Shown here in pieces: positions 18,075 through 25,512 of a stretch of DNA of 54,134 bases. The position numbers and the translations under genes were made by a program. Source of the stretch: Gracilimonas sp031581265 (GTDB lineage: Bacteria; Bacteroidota; Rhodothermia; Balneolales; Balneolaceae); NCBI RefSeq assembly GCF_031581265.1, contig NZ_JAVLBQ010000020.1:1-54134 (forward strand), written 5' to 3'. Positions within the stretch are counted from its first letter, which is position 1; every line of letters starts with the position of its first letter. The notes beneath the pieces were generated by a model, which did not search any database, was not told the DNA's origin, and saw only the letters and a program-made list of their open reading frames with translations.

Positions 18075-18284
18075 AAAGACTCAACATCTGCGACTATTCG
18101 CCCAATCCGTGTCATCTGCGTTCAATAATTTTTGTTTTTGCGAGGCAAATGGTGCACGCTTCGACTTTCATTATTTGGTAATTCCCACTTGGTTCTTGGA
18201 ATTTATTCTCCACAAGAATCATTATCTTTACTGCCCGAAATTGAAAGTATGACCGTTCATCAACATTAGGTTCAAAATAAATTC

Positions 18285-19412
18285 ATGTCAATTAACAAAG
18301 AACAGGTTAAATCAGCACTCAGCCAAATTTTACATCCTTCCGAGCAGCGTGATCTTATTTCACTCGATATGGTCCAGGATGTGATCGTTCAGGATAAATA
18401 TGTGTCTTTCACGCTCGAATTTCCTGAGAAGGATGAAAACCTGGAAAATCAGCTTCGTGATAAGTGCGAAGAAGCCATCCAAAAATTCATTGATAAAGAA
18501 GCGATTGTAGATATTCAGATGGCTGTGAATCTCTCCAAAAAACGAGAGATGGAAGAATCTAAGCCGGGGCAACAACAAGAAAGTCAGCAACAAGAAATTC
18601 TGCCCGGCGTGAAGAATATAGTTGCAGTAGCTTCCGGTAAAGGTGGAGTAGGTAAATCTACCGTGGCTGTGAATATCGCTGCCGCTCTTGCCAAAAAAGG
18701 CCATAAAGTTGGATTGATGGATACCGATATTTACGGTCCAAGTATTCCAACTATGTTCAATATTCACGACCGACCCAACATCACCACACAAAAGAAACTG
18801 GTGCCGCATGAGAAATTTGGCATCAAGCTGGTTTCTATGGGCTTTTTGGTGGATGTGGATCAAGCCATGGTATGGCGTGGACCGATGGCAACCAGTGCAG
18901 TTAAGCAGTTTATGACCGATGTGGAATGGGGTGAGTTGGATTACCTGATATTGGATCTGCCTCCCGGAACCGGCGATATTCAGCTTACCATTGTACAAAC
19001 GGTTCCATTAACGGGAGCAGTGATTGTATCAACGCCACAAACCGTGGCACTTGATGATGCCCGCAAAGGCGTAGCCATGTTTGGCAAAGTGAATGTGCCT
19101 GTCTTAGGAATGGTGGAAAATATGGCCTATTTCACTCCGCCTGATATGCCGGATAAGAAATACTATATATTTGGAAAAGGCGGAGCGGCACACCTGGCAC
19201 AGGAAATGAATATTCCTGTGCTTGCGGAAGTCCCGTTGCAGCAATCTTTACGTGAAGGCGGCGATTCTGGAAAACCGATTGTATTGGAGGATAGTGAATC
19301 TCCTGCTGCAACGGCACTCATGCAAGCCACCGGCAATATGGAACAACAGCTGGCCATTCGAAATAAAGAACAAGGGCCGACGAAGAAGGTGGATATTAAA
19401 TTTCGGCCGTAG
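18285..19412 (+). CDS. mrp: Mrp/ApbC-type iron-sulfur carrier P-loop ATPase
   Basis: 375 residues. An N-terminal MIP18/DUF59 domain (about 1-90) precedes a Gln-rich linker and a MinD-type ATPase with deviant Walker A GKGGVGKS at 118-125, MDTDIYGPSIP and DLPPGTGD. Family members bind and transfer Fe-S clusters to apoproteins in the cytosol. The C-terminal CxxC that binds the bridging cluster in Salmonella ApbC is not present: the equivalent stretch after ENMAYF reads TPPDMPDKKYYIFG. Related Bacteroidota-type proteins are known to vary here, so the call stands, but cluster coordination must differ. Followed by a hairpin and then the broken TRIC gene. Confidence 0.92.
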   Translation: MSINKEQVKSALSQILHPSEQRDLISLDMVQDVIVQDKYVSFTLEFPEKDENLENQLRDKCEEAIQKFIDKEAIVDIQMAVNLSKKREMEESKPGQQQESQQQEILPGVKNIVAVASGKGGVGKSTVAVNIAAALAKKGHKVGLMDTDIYGPSIPTMFNIHDRPNITTQKKLVPHEKFGIKLVSMGFLVDVDQAMVWRGPMATSAVKQFMTDVEWGELDYLILDLPPGTGDIQLTIVQTVPLTGAVIVSTPQTVALDDARKGVAMFGKVNVPVLGMVENMAYFTPPDMPDKKYYIFGKGGAAHLAQEMNIPVLAEVPLQQSLREGGDSGKPIVLEDSESPAATALMQATGNMEQQLAIRNKEQGPTKKVDIKFRP

Positions 19413-19426
19413 TCGAAATAAATTCC

Positions 19427-19483
19427 AAGTACCAAGTGTCAAATTCCAAAATTTTGGCACTTGGATTTTGGAGATTGGTACTT
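19427..19483. repeat. Imperfect hairpin after mrp
   Basis: Arms beginning AAGTACCAAGTGTCAAATTCC and ending GGATTTTGGAGATTGGTACTT pair imperfectly across AAAATTTT. It begins 15 bases past the mrp stop and is made of near-repeats of CCAAGT/CCAAAT. A T-run is absent, so a terminator role is only possible. Confidence 0.65.
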
Positions 19484-19508
19484 TCTCACATCACTCACTT
19501 AGTCGTAA

Positions 19509-19958
19509 ATAGATATCATCTACCTCCTCGACCTTATAGGTACCTTCGTCTTCGCCATCAGCGGTATTCGTTTAGCAGCACGTACTGATATGGATATTTT
19601 TGGAGCATCCGTGGTGGGATTTGTTACAGCGATTGGTGGTGGAACCGTTCGCGACTTGCTGCTCAACAACCACCCCATAACCTGGATGGCCGATATAACC
19701 TATCCCTTGGTGATATTAGCTGCCGTTCCCTTTACCTTTGTGATGGGCAAAAGACTCAACAACTTCAGTAAAACGCTTTTCATTTTTGATACCATTGGAA
19801 TTGCCCTATTTACCATTATCGGGATGGAAAAAGCACTTTCATTAGGTCTGAGTCCCTTCATTGCGGGGTTGATGGGAATGATCACAGCCGTGGTTGGTGG
19901 AGTAACCCGGGATGTTTTATGTCGTGAGATCCCACTTATTTTCAGGTTTTCGATTTAA
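19509..19958 (+). pseudogene. Broken TRIC/UPF0126 membrane channel gene
   Basis: The readable protein matches the trimeric-intracellular-cation-channel/UPF0126 (YicG-like) family: DLIGTFVFAISGIRLAART at the N-terminus, FVTAIGGGTVRDLLL, and the second repeat GMITAVVGGVTRDVLCREIPLIFR. The true N-terminus starts at 19509 with ATA directly after an in-frame TAA, so the ATG appears mutated. A later ATG at 19590 would lose the first helix. The 3' end is replaced: after IFR the frame runs into unrelated AT-rich DNA and stops at 19956-19958, about 60 residues short of the normal length of about 200. Both ends are therefore damaged. Confidence 0.85.
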
Positions 19959-20343
19959 CAAATTTTGATAGAGAATTTTACGGAGGTGAGAAAATCAATA
20001 ATTTTAAATTACCAGAAAAAGAAGTCTCTCCGAGAACTAGTATCTCTGAAATAAAAAGTCTTACAGAAGGAACAAGTGCATTTGCTCAAATATTTCTGAC
20101 TGAGAAATATTTAATACAACACATGCAAATAATGACTAAAGAGTGGTTCGATACAAGTGAGTATTCAGCAAAAAAAATGGATTAATATTTTATAAGCGTA
20201 ATAATCATGAGTTAGTTCAAGAAATTACTCTTGAAGGGAAAGTTCCTTTAGCAGTATACAATAACCAAGTTTATATGGTAGAAAATTTTAATCCAGACCA
20301 ATTTACTGTAGGTATTTATGATATTATTGATGAAGCTGAATAG
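19946..20343 (+). pseudogene. 3' remnant of a beta-propeller protein gene, frameshifted
   Basis: From about 19946 a frame reads FDREFYGGEKINNFKLPEK and on to TEGTSAFAQIFLTEKYLIQ, then stops at 20183. Another frame continues GLIFYKRNNHELVQEITLEG through to a TAG at 20341-20343. Restoring one A to the eight-A run at 20170-20177 joins both into one open frame of about 132 codons. The alternating strand pattern resembles the last blades of 6-bladed beta-propeller (BF3164-like) lipoproteins of Bacteroidota; this is a fold-level guess. The 5' part is missing and is replaced by the TRIC gene. Base composition is visibly more AT-rich than in neighbours. Confidence 0.7.
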
Positions 20344-20803
20344 TTTATTAATTTTAGTTTGTTTTATTAGCACATTGGGTTGTGAAAGAAATATGTATGC
20401 TTCCTACTATGATAAACCAGCTAAAGAATGGAGTCAATACGCTAAGGAAATATCGAATGGGAAAATTAGTTCGTTGGATAATACTGTATTACTTGTTTTA
20501 ACTACAAACGAGTGTTCCCCTTCTATTGATGAATTAAAAGAATGGAATAAATTTAAAAAATTAGGTAATGCTGTAAATGTAGAAATGATAATATTGGAAA
20601 AATACAGTACAACTGTAAAAGTGCTTCTTGAGCAAGAAAATATTAATTTGACAGCATATCAGGATTCGACCTACAAGATTCTAGAAAATGACCTTTTACC
20701 AGCAACACCTATGAAGGTGTATTTCGGGGAGAATGGAGAGGTTGAAAAATTGGGAAGAATAGGTGGAGATAGAGACCCAAACAAATTTATCGATAAACGC
20801 TAA
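20330..20803 (+). CDS. Small thioredoxin-fold-like lipoprotein
   Basis: 157 residues from the ATG at 20330, which begins a good lipoprotein signal (lipobox STLGC at about residues 14-18). An ATG four codons earlier is less likely. The start overlaps the end of the beta-propeller remnant by 14 bases, as in a former operon. The mature part has a thioredoxin-like order: strand LLVLTT, a helix start NECSPSIDELKEW, strand VEMIILEKY, and a probable cis-proline strand LPATPMKVYFG. Only one Cys is present at the expected site, so it is not a classic dithiol oxidoreductase. Function not recognised. AT-rich like the remnant, and probably acquired with it. Confidence 0.6.
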   Translation: MKLNSLLILVCFISTLGCERNMYASYYDKPAKEWSQYAKEISNGKISSLDNTVLLVLTTNECSPSIDELKEWNKFKKLGNAVNVEMIILEKYSTTVKVLLEQENINLTAYQDSTYKILENDLLPATPMKVYFGENGEVEKLGRIGGDRDPNKFIDKR

Positions 20804-20877
20804 TAAGATCATGAGCTAATTGACAAGTGATCAAAGATCAATATCAAAATTGGTTCTTATAATTTTGAGCTTATTAA

Positions 20878-22386
20878 CTACTCCTTCACCATCTCCTCAA
20901 AGTGCTCTTCGATCTTTTCCGGTGTTTGGGTGAATGTGCTAACGATCCAGGTGGAAAACAGGCCAAGAGTGAATCCGGGAATGAGCTCGTACATGTTGTC
21001 TTTCAACACCGGCACGAAATACCAGATGATGGTTACGAAAGTCCCGGTGAGTAATCCCGCAATGACCCCTGCTTTCGTCGTTTTTTTCCAGTACAGTGCC
21101 ATAATGGAAGTCGGACCGATAGAAGCTCCCAATCCTGCCCAGGCAAACAGCACTAGCCAGAAGACGATGTTTTCAGCAACCAGGCCAAATATCAGAGACA
21201 GTATCACTAACATCACCACCACAATACGGCTGTAAAGCACGAGTTTCTTTTGCGAAAGCTCTTCGTCTTTTTTGAGGAGCTTGTCATATACATCCCGTAC
21301 TACGCTGGAGGCAGCGACCAGAAGCTGGGAGTCGGCGGTGGACATAATGGCCGCAAATATAGAGGCGATCACCACTCCGAATAAAATGGGATGAAGCTGA
21401 GTTTGTGCGAGAAGCGGATATAGGTTTTCGGTATCACCACCGGGCAGCATGGAGACTTCCGGGAAATACGCACGACCAACCAATCCTATCATCACAGCTC
21501 CGCCCGCCATCAACACATTCCAGATAGTGCCGACTAAAGCGGCATATTTCAACTGTTTAGGATCGTCGATCGACATATATCGGGAGAGAATATGGGGATT
21601 TCCCGGAGAGCCCAATCCAATTCCCACAAATCCAATGAAAGCTCCAAAACCCAAAGCAAAAGGGTCGATGAAGCCAATTTCGTGCAGGGTTAGTTGTTCG
21701 GCCATTGCGCCCCATCCTCCTAAATTCCAGATGCCGATGATCGGCAAGAAAACTAAGGCAATGATCATGAAGAATGCCTGAATGGTATCAGTAAGGCTGA
21801 CCGCCATAAATCCACCTAAGACGGTGTAAAGGAGAATGATAATGGCGGTTAATATGACTCCGGTTGTTTGGGTGATTCCAAAACTGGAAGCAAAAGCTTT
21901 TCCTCCGGCCACGAATTGTGAAGAAACATAACCCACCATAAAGATCAGGAAGATGATAACAAGAATAGCGCGAAGACTGCCTGTTTTATCGTCAAAGCGT
22001 TCGGCAAAGAAATCGGGGACGGTGATACAGTCATAGGTTTCAGTAAAGGTGCGAAGCCGTTTGGCATAGTACATGAACAGAAACCATTCCACCACAATAT
22101 AGCCAACGGTAGCCCAAAGCGCGGAAGCACCTTGCGCATACGCCATGCCGGTCACTCCAAGTAAAAGCCAGGCACTTCGTCCGGATACTACAGCGGAGAG
22201 AGCAACCACCAGACGGTTCATTTTTCGCCCCCCAATAAAGAATTCGGAGATTCCCTCTGAAGAAAAGCGAGCCGAGTAGATGCCGATTCCAAAAAGAATC
22301 ACTAAATATCCAATGAATGCAGCAAGCACGTAGCCGCTGCCGTCAATCGATATAGTATTTAGTTCATCCATGGGGAGAAATTCCAA
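20878..22386 (-). CDS. putP: Sodium/solute symporter, PutP-like (SSS family)
   Basis: 502 residues with about 13 transmembrane segments, the usual topology of the SSS family. Family features include GGRKMNRLVVALSAVVSGRSAWLLLGVTG (described as residues about 52-80), the sodium-site region SQFVAGGKAF, GLGSPGNPHILSRYMS and AIMSTADSQLLVAASSVV. These match sodium/proline symporters best, so proline import is likely; other small amino or organic acids are possible. The ATG at 22384-22386 gives a short hydrophilic N-terminus before helix 1; a second Met five residues later is an alternative. Adjacent to glutamate dehydrogenase, which fits amino-acid catabolism. Confidence 0.88.
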   Translation of the reverse strand: MEFLPMDELNTISIDGSGYVLAAFIGYLVILFGIGIYSARFSSEGISEFFIGGRKMNRLVVALSAVVSGRSAWLLLGVTGMAYAQGASALWATVGYIVVEWFLFMYYAKRLRTFTETYDCITVPDFFAERFDDKTGSLRAILVIIFLIFMVGYVSSQFVAGGKAFASSFGITQTTGVILTAIIILLYTVLGGFMAVSLTDTIQAFFMIIALVFLPIIGIWNLGGWGAMAEQLTLHEIGFIDPFALGFGAFIGFVGIGLGSPGNPHILSRYMSIDDPKQLKYAALVGTIWNVLMAGGAVMIGLVGRAYFPEVSMLPGGDTENLYPLLAQTQLHPILFGVVIASIFAAIMSTADSQLLVAASSVVRDVYDKLLKKDEELSQKKLVLYSRIVVVMLVILSLIFGLVAENIVFWLVLFAWAGLGASIGPTSIMALYWKKTTKAGVIAGLLTGTFVTIIWYFVPVLKDNMYELIPGFTLGLFSTWIVSTFTQTPEKIEEHFEEMVKE

Positions 22387-22390
22387 AAAT

Positions 22391-22477
22391 CAAACCCCAA
22401 ATTCCAATACTGAATGTTGAAGCAGGAAAGAACTTGGTTCCGACGCGGAGCATACGGAACCAGTTTTTGGGGGTTGA
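22391..22477. repeat. Nested palindrome with conserved-loop hairpin
   Basis: The inner hairpin at 22436-22461 has arms GGTTCCG/CGGAACC and loop core GACGCGGAGCAT, nearly identical to the loop at 11131-11142 while the arms differ. It is enclosed by a second inverted pair, CAAACCCCAAA at 22391-22401 and its near complement at 22466-22477. It lies between the glutamate dehydrogenase stop and the symporter start on the minus strand, so it is inside the probable leader of the symporter mRNA. Confidence 0.8.
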
Positions 22478-22500
22478 ATAAAGGAGCTTGCGATTTGATA

Positions 22501-23907
22501 TCAAGGGAAAATGCCCATCTGCTCATACATGATTCCAATCTTATTTATGGCGCTTATAAAAGTGGCTGTACGAAGATCGTCTAAATCATGTTTATTTCGG
22601 ATGTCCACCACCTCCTGATAGGAAGTGATCATGGTTTCTTCTAAGCCGGAGTCAACCAGATCATATTCCCCGGCTCCTTTTGCCAGGTTTTCAAGCTCAG
22701 CTTCAGTAAATTTACGATCCGAAATGTTTTCAATCACACCAAGAATTTTCTTAAAGCTGGTTTCATCAAATCGCTTACCCATACGGCCAAAACGAACGTG
22801 CTGTATATTTTTCAACCATTCAAAATATGAAACAACCACACCACCGGCGTTTAGGTAAGCATCAGGTATAACAAGTTTCCCGCTATTTTTAAGGATATCG
22901 TGTCCGTCTGCAGTAGTGGGTCCGTTAGCCGCCTCAGCTATAATTTTTGCTTTTACTTTATCGGCATTGTCGCCGGTAATTTGACTTTCTAAAGCCGCAG
23001 GAATCAGGATGTCACATTCGAGAAATAAAGCATCGTCCCGATTTTTCAGTTCCTTAGTATTTCTAAAACCGATAATGGTTCCGGTTTCCTTTCGGTATTC
23101 CATAAGGGCTTCAAGGTCGATGCCGTTTTCATCATAGATTGAGCCTTCGATTTCTGCAATACCTACCAGTTTCGCTCCTGCCTCAGTCATATATTTGGAT
23201 GCATGATATCCTACATTACCAAGCCCCTGTACTACAAATGTTTTACCGTCAACCCCGGTGTTGAGCCCAATTTTGCCCATATCTTCTTTGATGTTGCAGG
23301 CCTCTCGAATTCCAAAATAAACTCCGCGTCCGGTGGCTTCGGTTCGTCCCCGAATACCGCCTTGCTGAATAGGCTTTCCGGTCACACAAGCCTCAGCATT
23401 TAAGTCATCTTTCATCTGCCGATAGGTATCGAGAATCCAACCCATTTCACGAGCACCTGTTCCATAATCCGGAGCCGGTACATCTACGCCGGGACCAATA
23501 AATCCTTTTTTGATCAGCTCGTAGGTGTATCGACGGGTAATTCGTTCAAGTTCAGTTTCTGAGTAATCTCGGGTGCTGATTTTGACACCACCTTTAGCTC
23601 CGCCAAAAGGCACATCTACAATGGCACATTTGTAAGACATCAAAGCAGCTAAAGCCATGGTTTCATCTTCATCTACTTTGTGGCTGAAACGGATTCCTCC
23701 TTTAGTTGGTGTTTTATGATGGCTGTGTTCTACCCGCCAGCCTTCTACAACCTCAATGGTTCCGTCGTCTCTCTGAACCGGAAAAGTAACGTGGTAAACG
23801 GTGTTACAGATTTTTATTTGAGCCAAGATCCCCTTGTCAAACCGGGTATATTTAGCTGCTTTATAAAAATTTTTGTTTACCTGTTCATAAAATTTATAAG
23901 TAGACAT
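22501..23907 (-). CDS. gdhA: Glu/Leu/Phe/Val dehydrogenase (glutamate dehydrogenase)
   Basis: 468 residues. It interconverts glutamate and 2-oxoglutarate plus ammonia. The catalytic region PTKGGIRFS...MSYKCAIVDVPFGGAKGG (about residues 67-110) carries the conserved lysines, followed by PAPDYGTGAREMGWI and the nucleotide-binding GLGNVG motif near residue 235. A good Shine-Dalgarno (AGGAG, about 10 bases before the ATG) is present, unusual in this window. Cofactor preference is not certain; the dinucleotide fold is followed by an acidic EIEGS stretch that leans to NAD. Next to a proline-type symporter, suggesting use of imported amino acids. Confidence 0.93.
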   Translation of the reverse strand: MSTYKFYEQVNKNFYKAAKYTRFDKGILAQIKICNTVYHVTFPVQRDDGTIEVVEGWRVEHSHHKTPTKGGIRFSHKVDEDETMALAALMSYKCAIVDVPFGGAKGGVKISTRDYSETELERITRRYTYELIKKGFIGPGVDVPAPDYGTGAREMGWILDTYRQMKDDLNAEACVTGKPIQQGGIRGRTEATGRGVYFGIREACNIKEDMGKIGLNTGVDGKTFVVQGLGNVGYHASKYMTEAGAKLVGIAEIEGSIYDENGIDLEALMEYRKETGTIIGFRNTKELKNRDDALFLECDILIPAALESQITGDNADKVKAKIIAEAANGPTTADGHDILKNSGKLVIPDAYLNAGGVVVSYFEWLKNIQHVRFGRMGKRFDETSFKKILGVIENISDRKFTEAELENLAKGAGEYDLVDSGLEETMITSYQEVVDIRNKHDLDDLRTATFISAINKIGIMYEQMGIFP

Positions 23908-23985
23908 CTTGTGTAGCTCCTGTGCTTAATTTAGGCGTGTCTGATGGTCGCAATTATCTAACACAGAAACAAGCAAAAGGATGTA

Positions 23986-24723
23986 TCATTCAGGGGGAGG
24001 AAGTGAAATGTGAAGATGATCTGCTGTACCCACATGCCGTATAGTACCAAAACCTAATATTTCGAGTGATTGCTGAAGTAAAAGATTACGAAACTCACTG
24101 CGGCCGATGGTTCTAAGATCAATGGCATGAACATATCCGTTTTCCTGGGTGAAATGGAGTGAACTCTGGTTTATCGGTAATCCCATGGCGGAATAATCCT
24201 CCGGAGGGCGTTTGATGTCTGTGATGACTAAATCTCCATCCGCTAAAGTAGTAGTGGCTACCGCAACACGCAGTACAGGGTGCAATGAACGGTACACCCG
24301 TTGTACTTGGTCACTTTTGGCGTGAACCGAAGAGAGATACATCACCCCATACAAACAGAAGGTCACAACCAGAGACCCAAATCCATAGAAACTAAACTTG
24401 AGCAGTCTTTTCTTATTCTTGGTTCTTCTGAAAAGTAAAAAGAGATAGATGGTTAGCAGGATAATTGCCGCCAGAATGCCACAGGATAAGGAAGTCCAGC
24501 CACCCAAAGAATAATTCAGGTTCAAATAAACGGAAGTACGGATTAGGATAAAAAAGGGAAGAAAGACTAAAACAGGGATTAAGAAAACCCATAACAGAAT
24601 CTTGGATAAGAGGCTTCGGTTCTTTTTTTCTTTCACCGAGCCTGATGCAGATGAGCGGTCATTAATCTGATCCTGATTTAGATTCAGCAGCCAGTCGATA
24701 TCTTTTTGAGAGACTTTTTCCAT
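23986..24723 (-). CDS. Membrane protein with LAS/M15-like peptidase tail
   Basis: 245 residues. A soluble N-terminus (about 45 residues) is followed by three hydrophobic segments (about 45-125), then a periplasmic-facing domain. The C-terminus holds SLHF (His190), GYVHAIDLRT (Asp202) and HLHIS (His236/His238), the His, Asp, HxH arrangement of LAS-type zinc peptidases such as M15 D,D-carboxypeptidases, although the spacing between the first His and Asp is wider than the canonical pattern. A cell-wall endopeptidase or lytic role is inferred, not shown. It stands between glutamate dehydrogenase and the divergent VapBC pair. Confidence 0.5.
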   Translation of the reverse strand: MEKVSQKDIDWLLNLNQDQINDRSSASGSVKEKKNRSLLSKILLWVFLIPVLVFLPFFILIRTSVYLNLNYSLGGWTSLSCGILAAIILLTIYLFLLFRRTKNKKRLLKFSFYGFGSLVVTFCLYGVMYLSSVHAKSDQVQRVYRSLHPVLRVAVATTTLADGDLVITDIKRPPEDYSAMGLPINQSSLHFTQENGYVHAIDLRTIGRSEFRNLLLQQSLEILGFGTIRHVGTADHLHISLPPPE

Positions 24724-24871
24724 GTTGTATTTAACGAAAGGCTCTGGTTGTGGTTACAAGAAATTTTGAGTTCCAGAATATATTGTTTCAGAAAGAGGCA
24801 ATAATAAACACGGTTGCAGTTGGTTAATGAATTGTACAAATTCCTTACATAATTAAAGAAAAGTAAGAATT

Positions 24872-25126
24872 ATGGCTACGGCTACAATTACATCCAAAGG
24901 ACAGGTAACCATTCCCAAAAAAATCAGGGATGAGTTGGGGCTGAAACCCGGGGATAAGGTTGATTTTGAAGTGAATGAAAAAGGAAAGCTTGAAGTATCT
25001 ACTAAAACGCGTTCTATTATGGATACGGCCGGAATATTGTATAGACCGGGACAGAAGGCTGCTACTATTGAAGAGATGAACGAAGCAATCGGGGAAGCTA
25101 TAAAGGAACGATATGAGCGCAGTTGA
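24872..25126 (+). CDS. vapB: VapB-type antitoxin (SpoVT-AbrB fold)
   Basis: 84 residues. Residues 1-45 match the AbrB/MazE DNA-binding swapped-hairpin: ATITSKGQVTIPKKIRDELGLKPGDKV-type pattern (positions 3-29), followed by a C-terminal toxin-binding tail. It overlaps the PIN toxin gene by 14 bases, the usual antitoxin-first order with translational coupling. It is expected to neutralise the toxin and repress the shared promoter. Confidence 0.92.
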   Translation: MATATITSKGQVTIPKKIRDELGLKPGDKVDFEVNEKGKLEVSTKTRSIMDTAGILYRPGQKAATIEEMNEAIGEAIKERYERS

Positions 25127-25508
25127 TACAAATGTTTTGGTGCGTTTCCATGTAAGAGATGATGAAGAACAGTATCAAAAAGTAAAAGAACTTTTCAGTA
25201 GGGCAAGTAGCAAAAACCCAATTTTTATAAACTTTATTGTCCTGATTGAATGGGCTTGGGTGTTAAGCAATTATTATAAAGTTGAAGATCAAAAAATTGC
25301 TGCTTTGATTTCAACTATGTTAGAAAGCTCCGATTTTGAACTTGAAGACGAATCAATTGTTGCGAATTCACTTTCTCTTTTTGAGAAATCAAATGTTGGT
25401 TTTGCGGACTGCTTAATTAGTGAAGTGAATAAACATCATGATAGAAATCCCACTTTCACCTTCGACAAAAAAGCATCCAAGCTAAAAGGAATGAAGCTAT
25501 TGGAGTGA
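25113..25508 (+). CDS. vapC: VapC-type PIN-domain ribonuclease toxin
   Basis: 131 residues. PIN-domain acidic residues are in place: Asp5 in AVDTNVLVRF, Glu near residue 46 in LIEWAWVLS, and Asp near 99 in GFADCLISE, with a late Asp in FTFDKKAS. VapC proteins are magnesium-dependent endoribonucleases that cleave tRNA or rRNA to halt growth. Together with the overlapping antitoxin gene it forms a complete type II toxin-antitoxin module. Convergent with polX, whose stop is only 5 bases away. Confidence 0.92.
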   Translation: MSAVDTNVLVRFHVRDDEEQYQKVKELFSRASSKNPIFINFIVLIEWAWVLSNYYKVEDQKIAALISTMLESSDFELEDESIVANSLSLFEKSNVGFADCLISEVNKHHDRNPTFTFDKKASKLKGMKLLE

Positions 25509-25512
25509 AACT

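Larger units (their letters stand above)
17375..18284. other. 910-base non-coding stretch between gcvT and mrp
   Basis: No convincing gene. It holds the hairpin element at 17605-17679, a 20-base tandem duplication at 18035-18074, a small inverted repeat TGCGA-ATATG-TCGCA near 17518-17533, and decayed text resembling dispersed repeats (for example GTGTCATCTGCGTTC near 18108). The divergent promoters of gcvT and mrp must lie in it, but no promoter could be assigned with confidence. An 87-codon frame at 17391-17654 crosses the hairpin element and is not credible. Confidence 0.6.

Noticed and set aside
18360..18998. 212-codon frame antisense to mrp
   Set aside because: It lies entirely opposite a strongly conserved gene and is His/Phe-rich, as expected for an antisense shadow.
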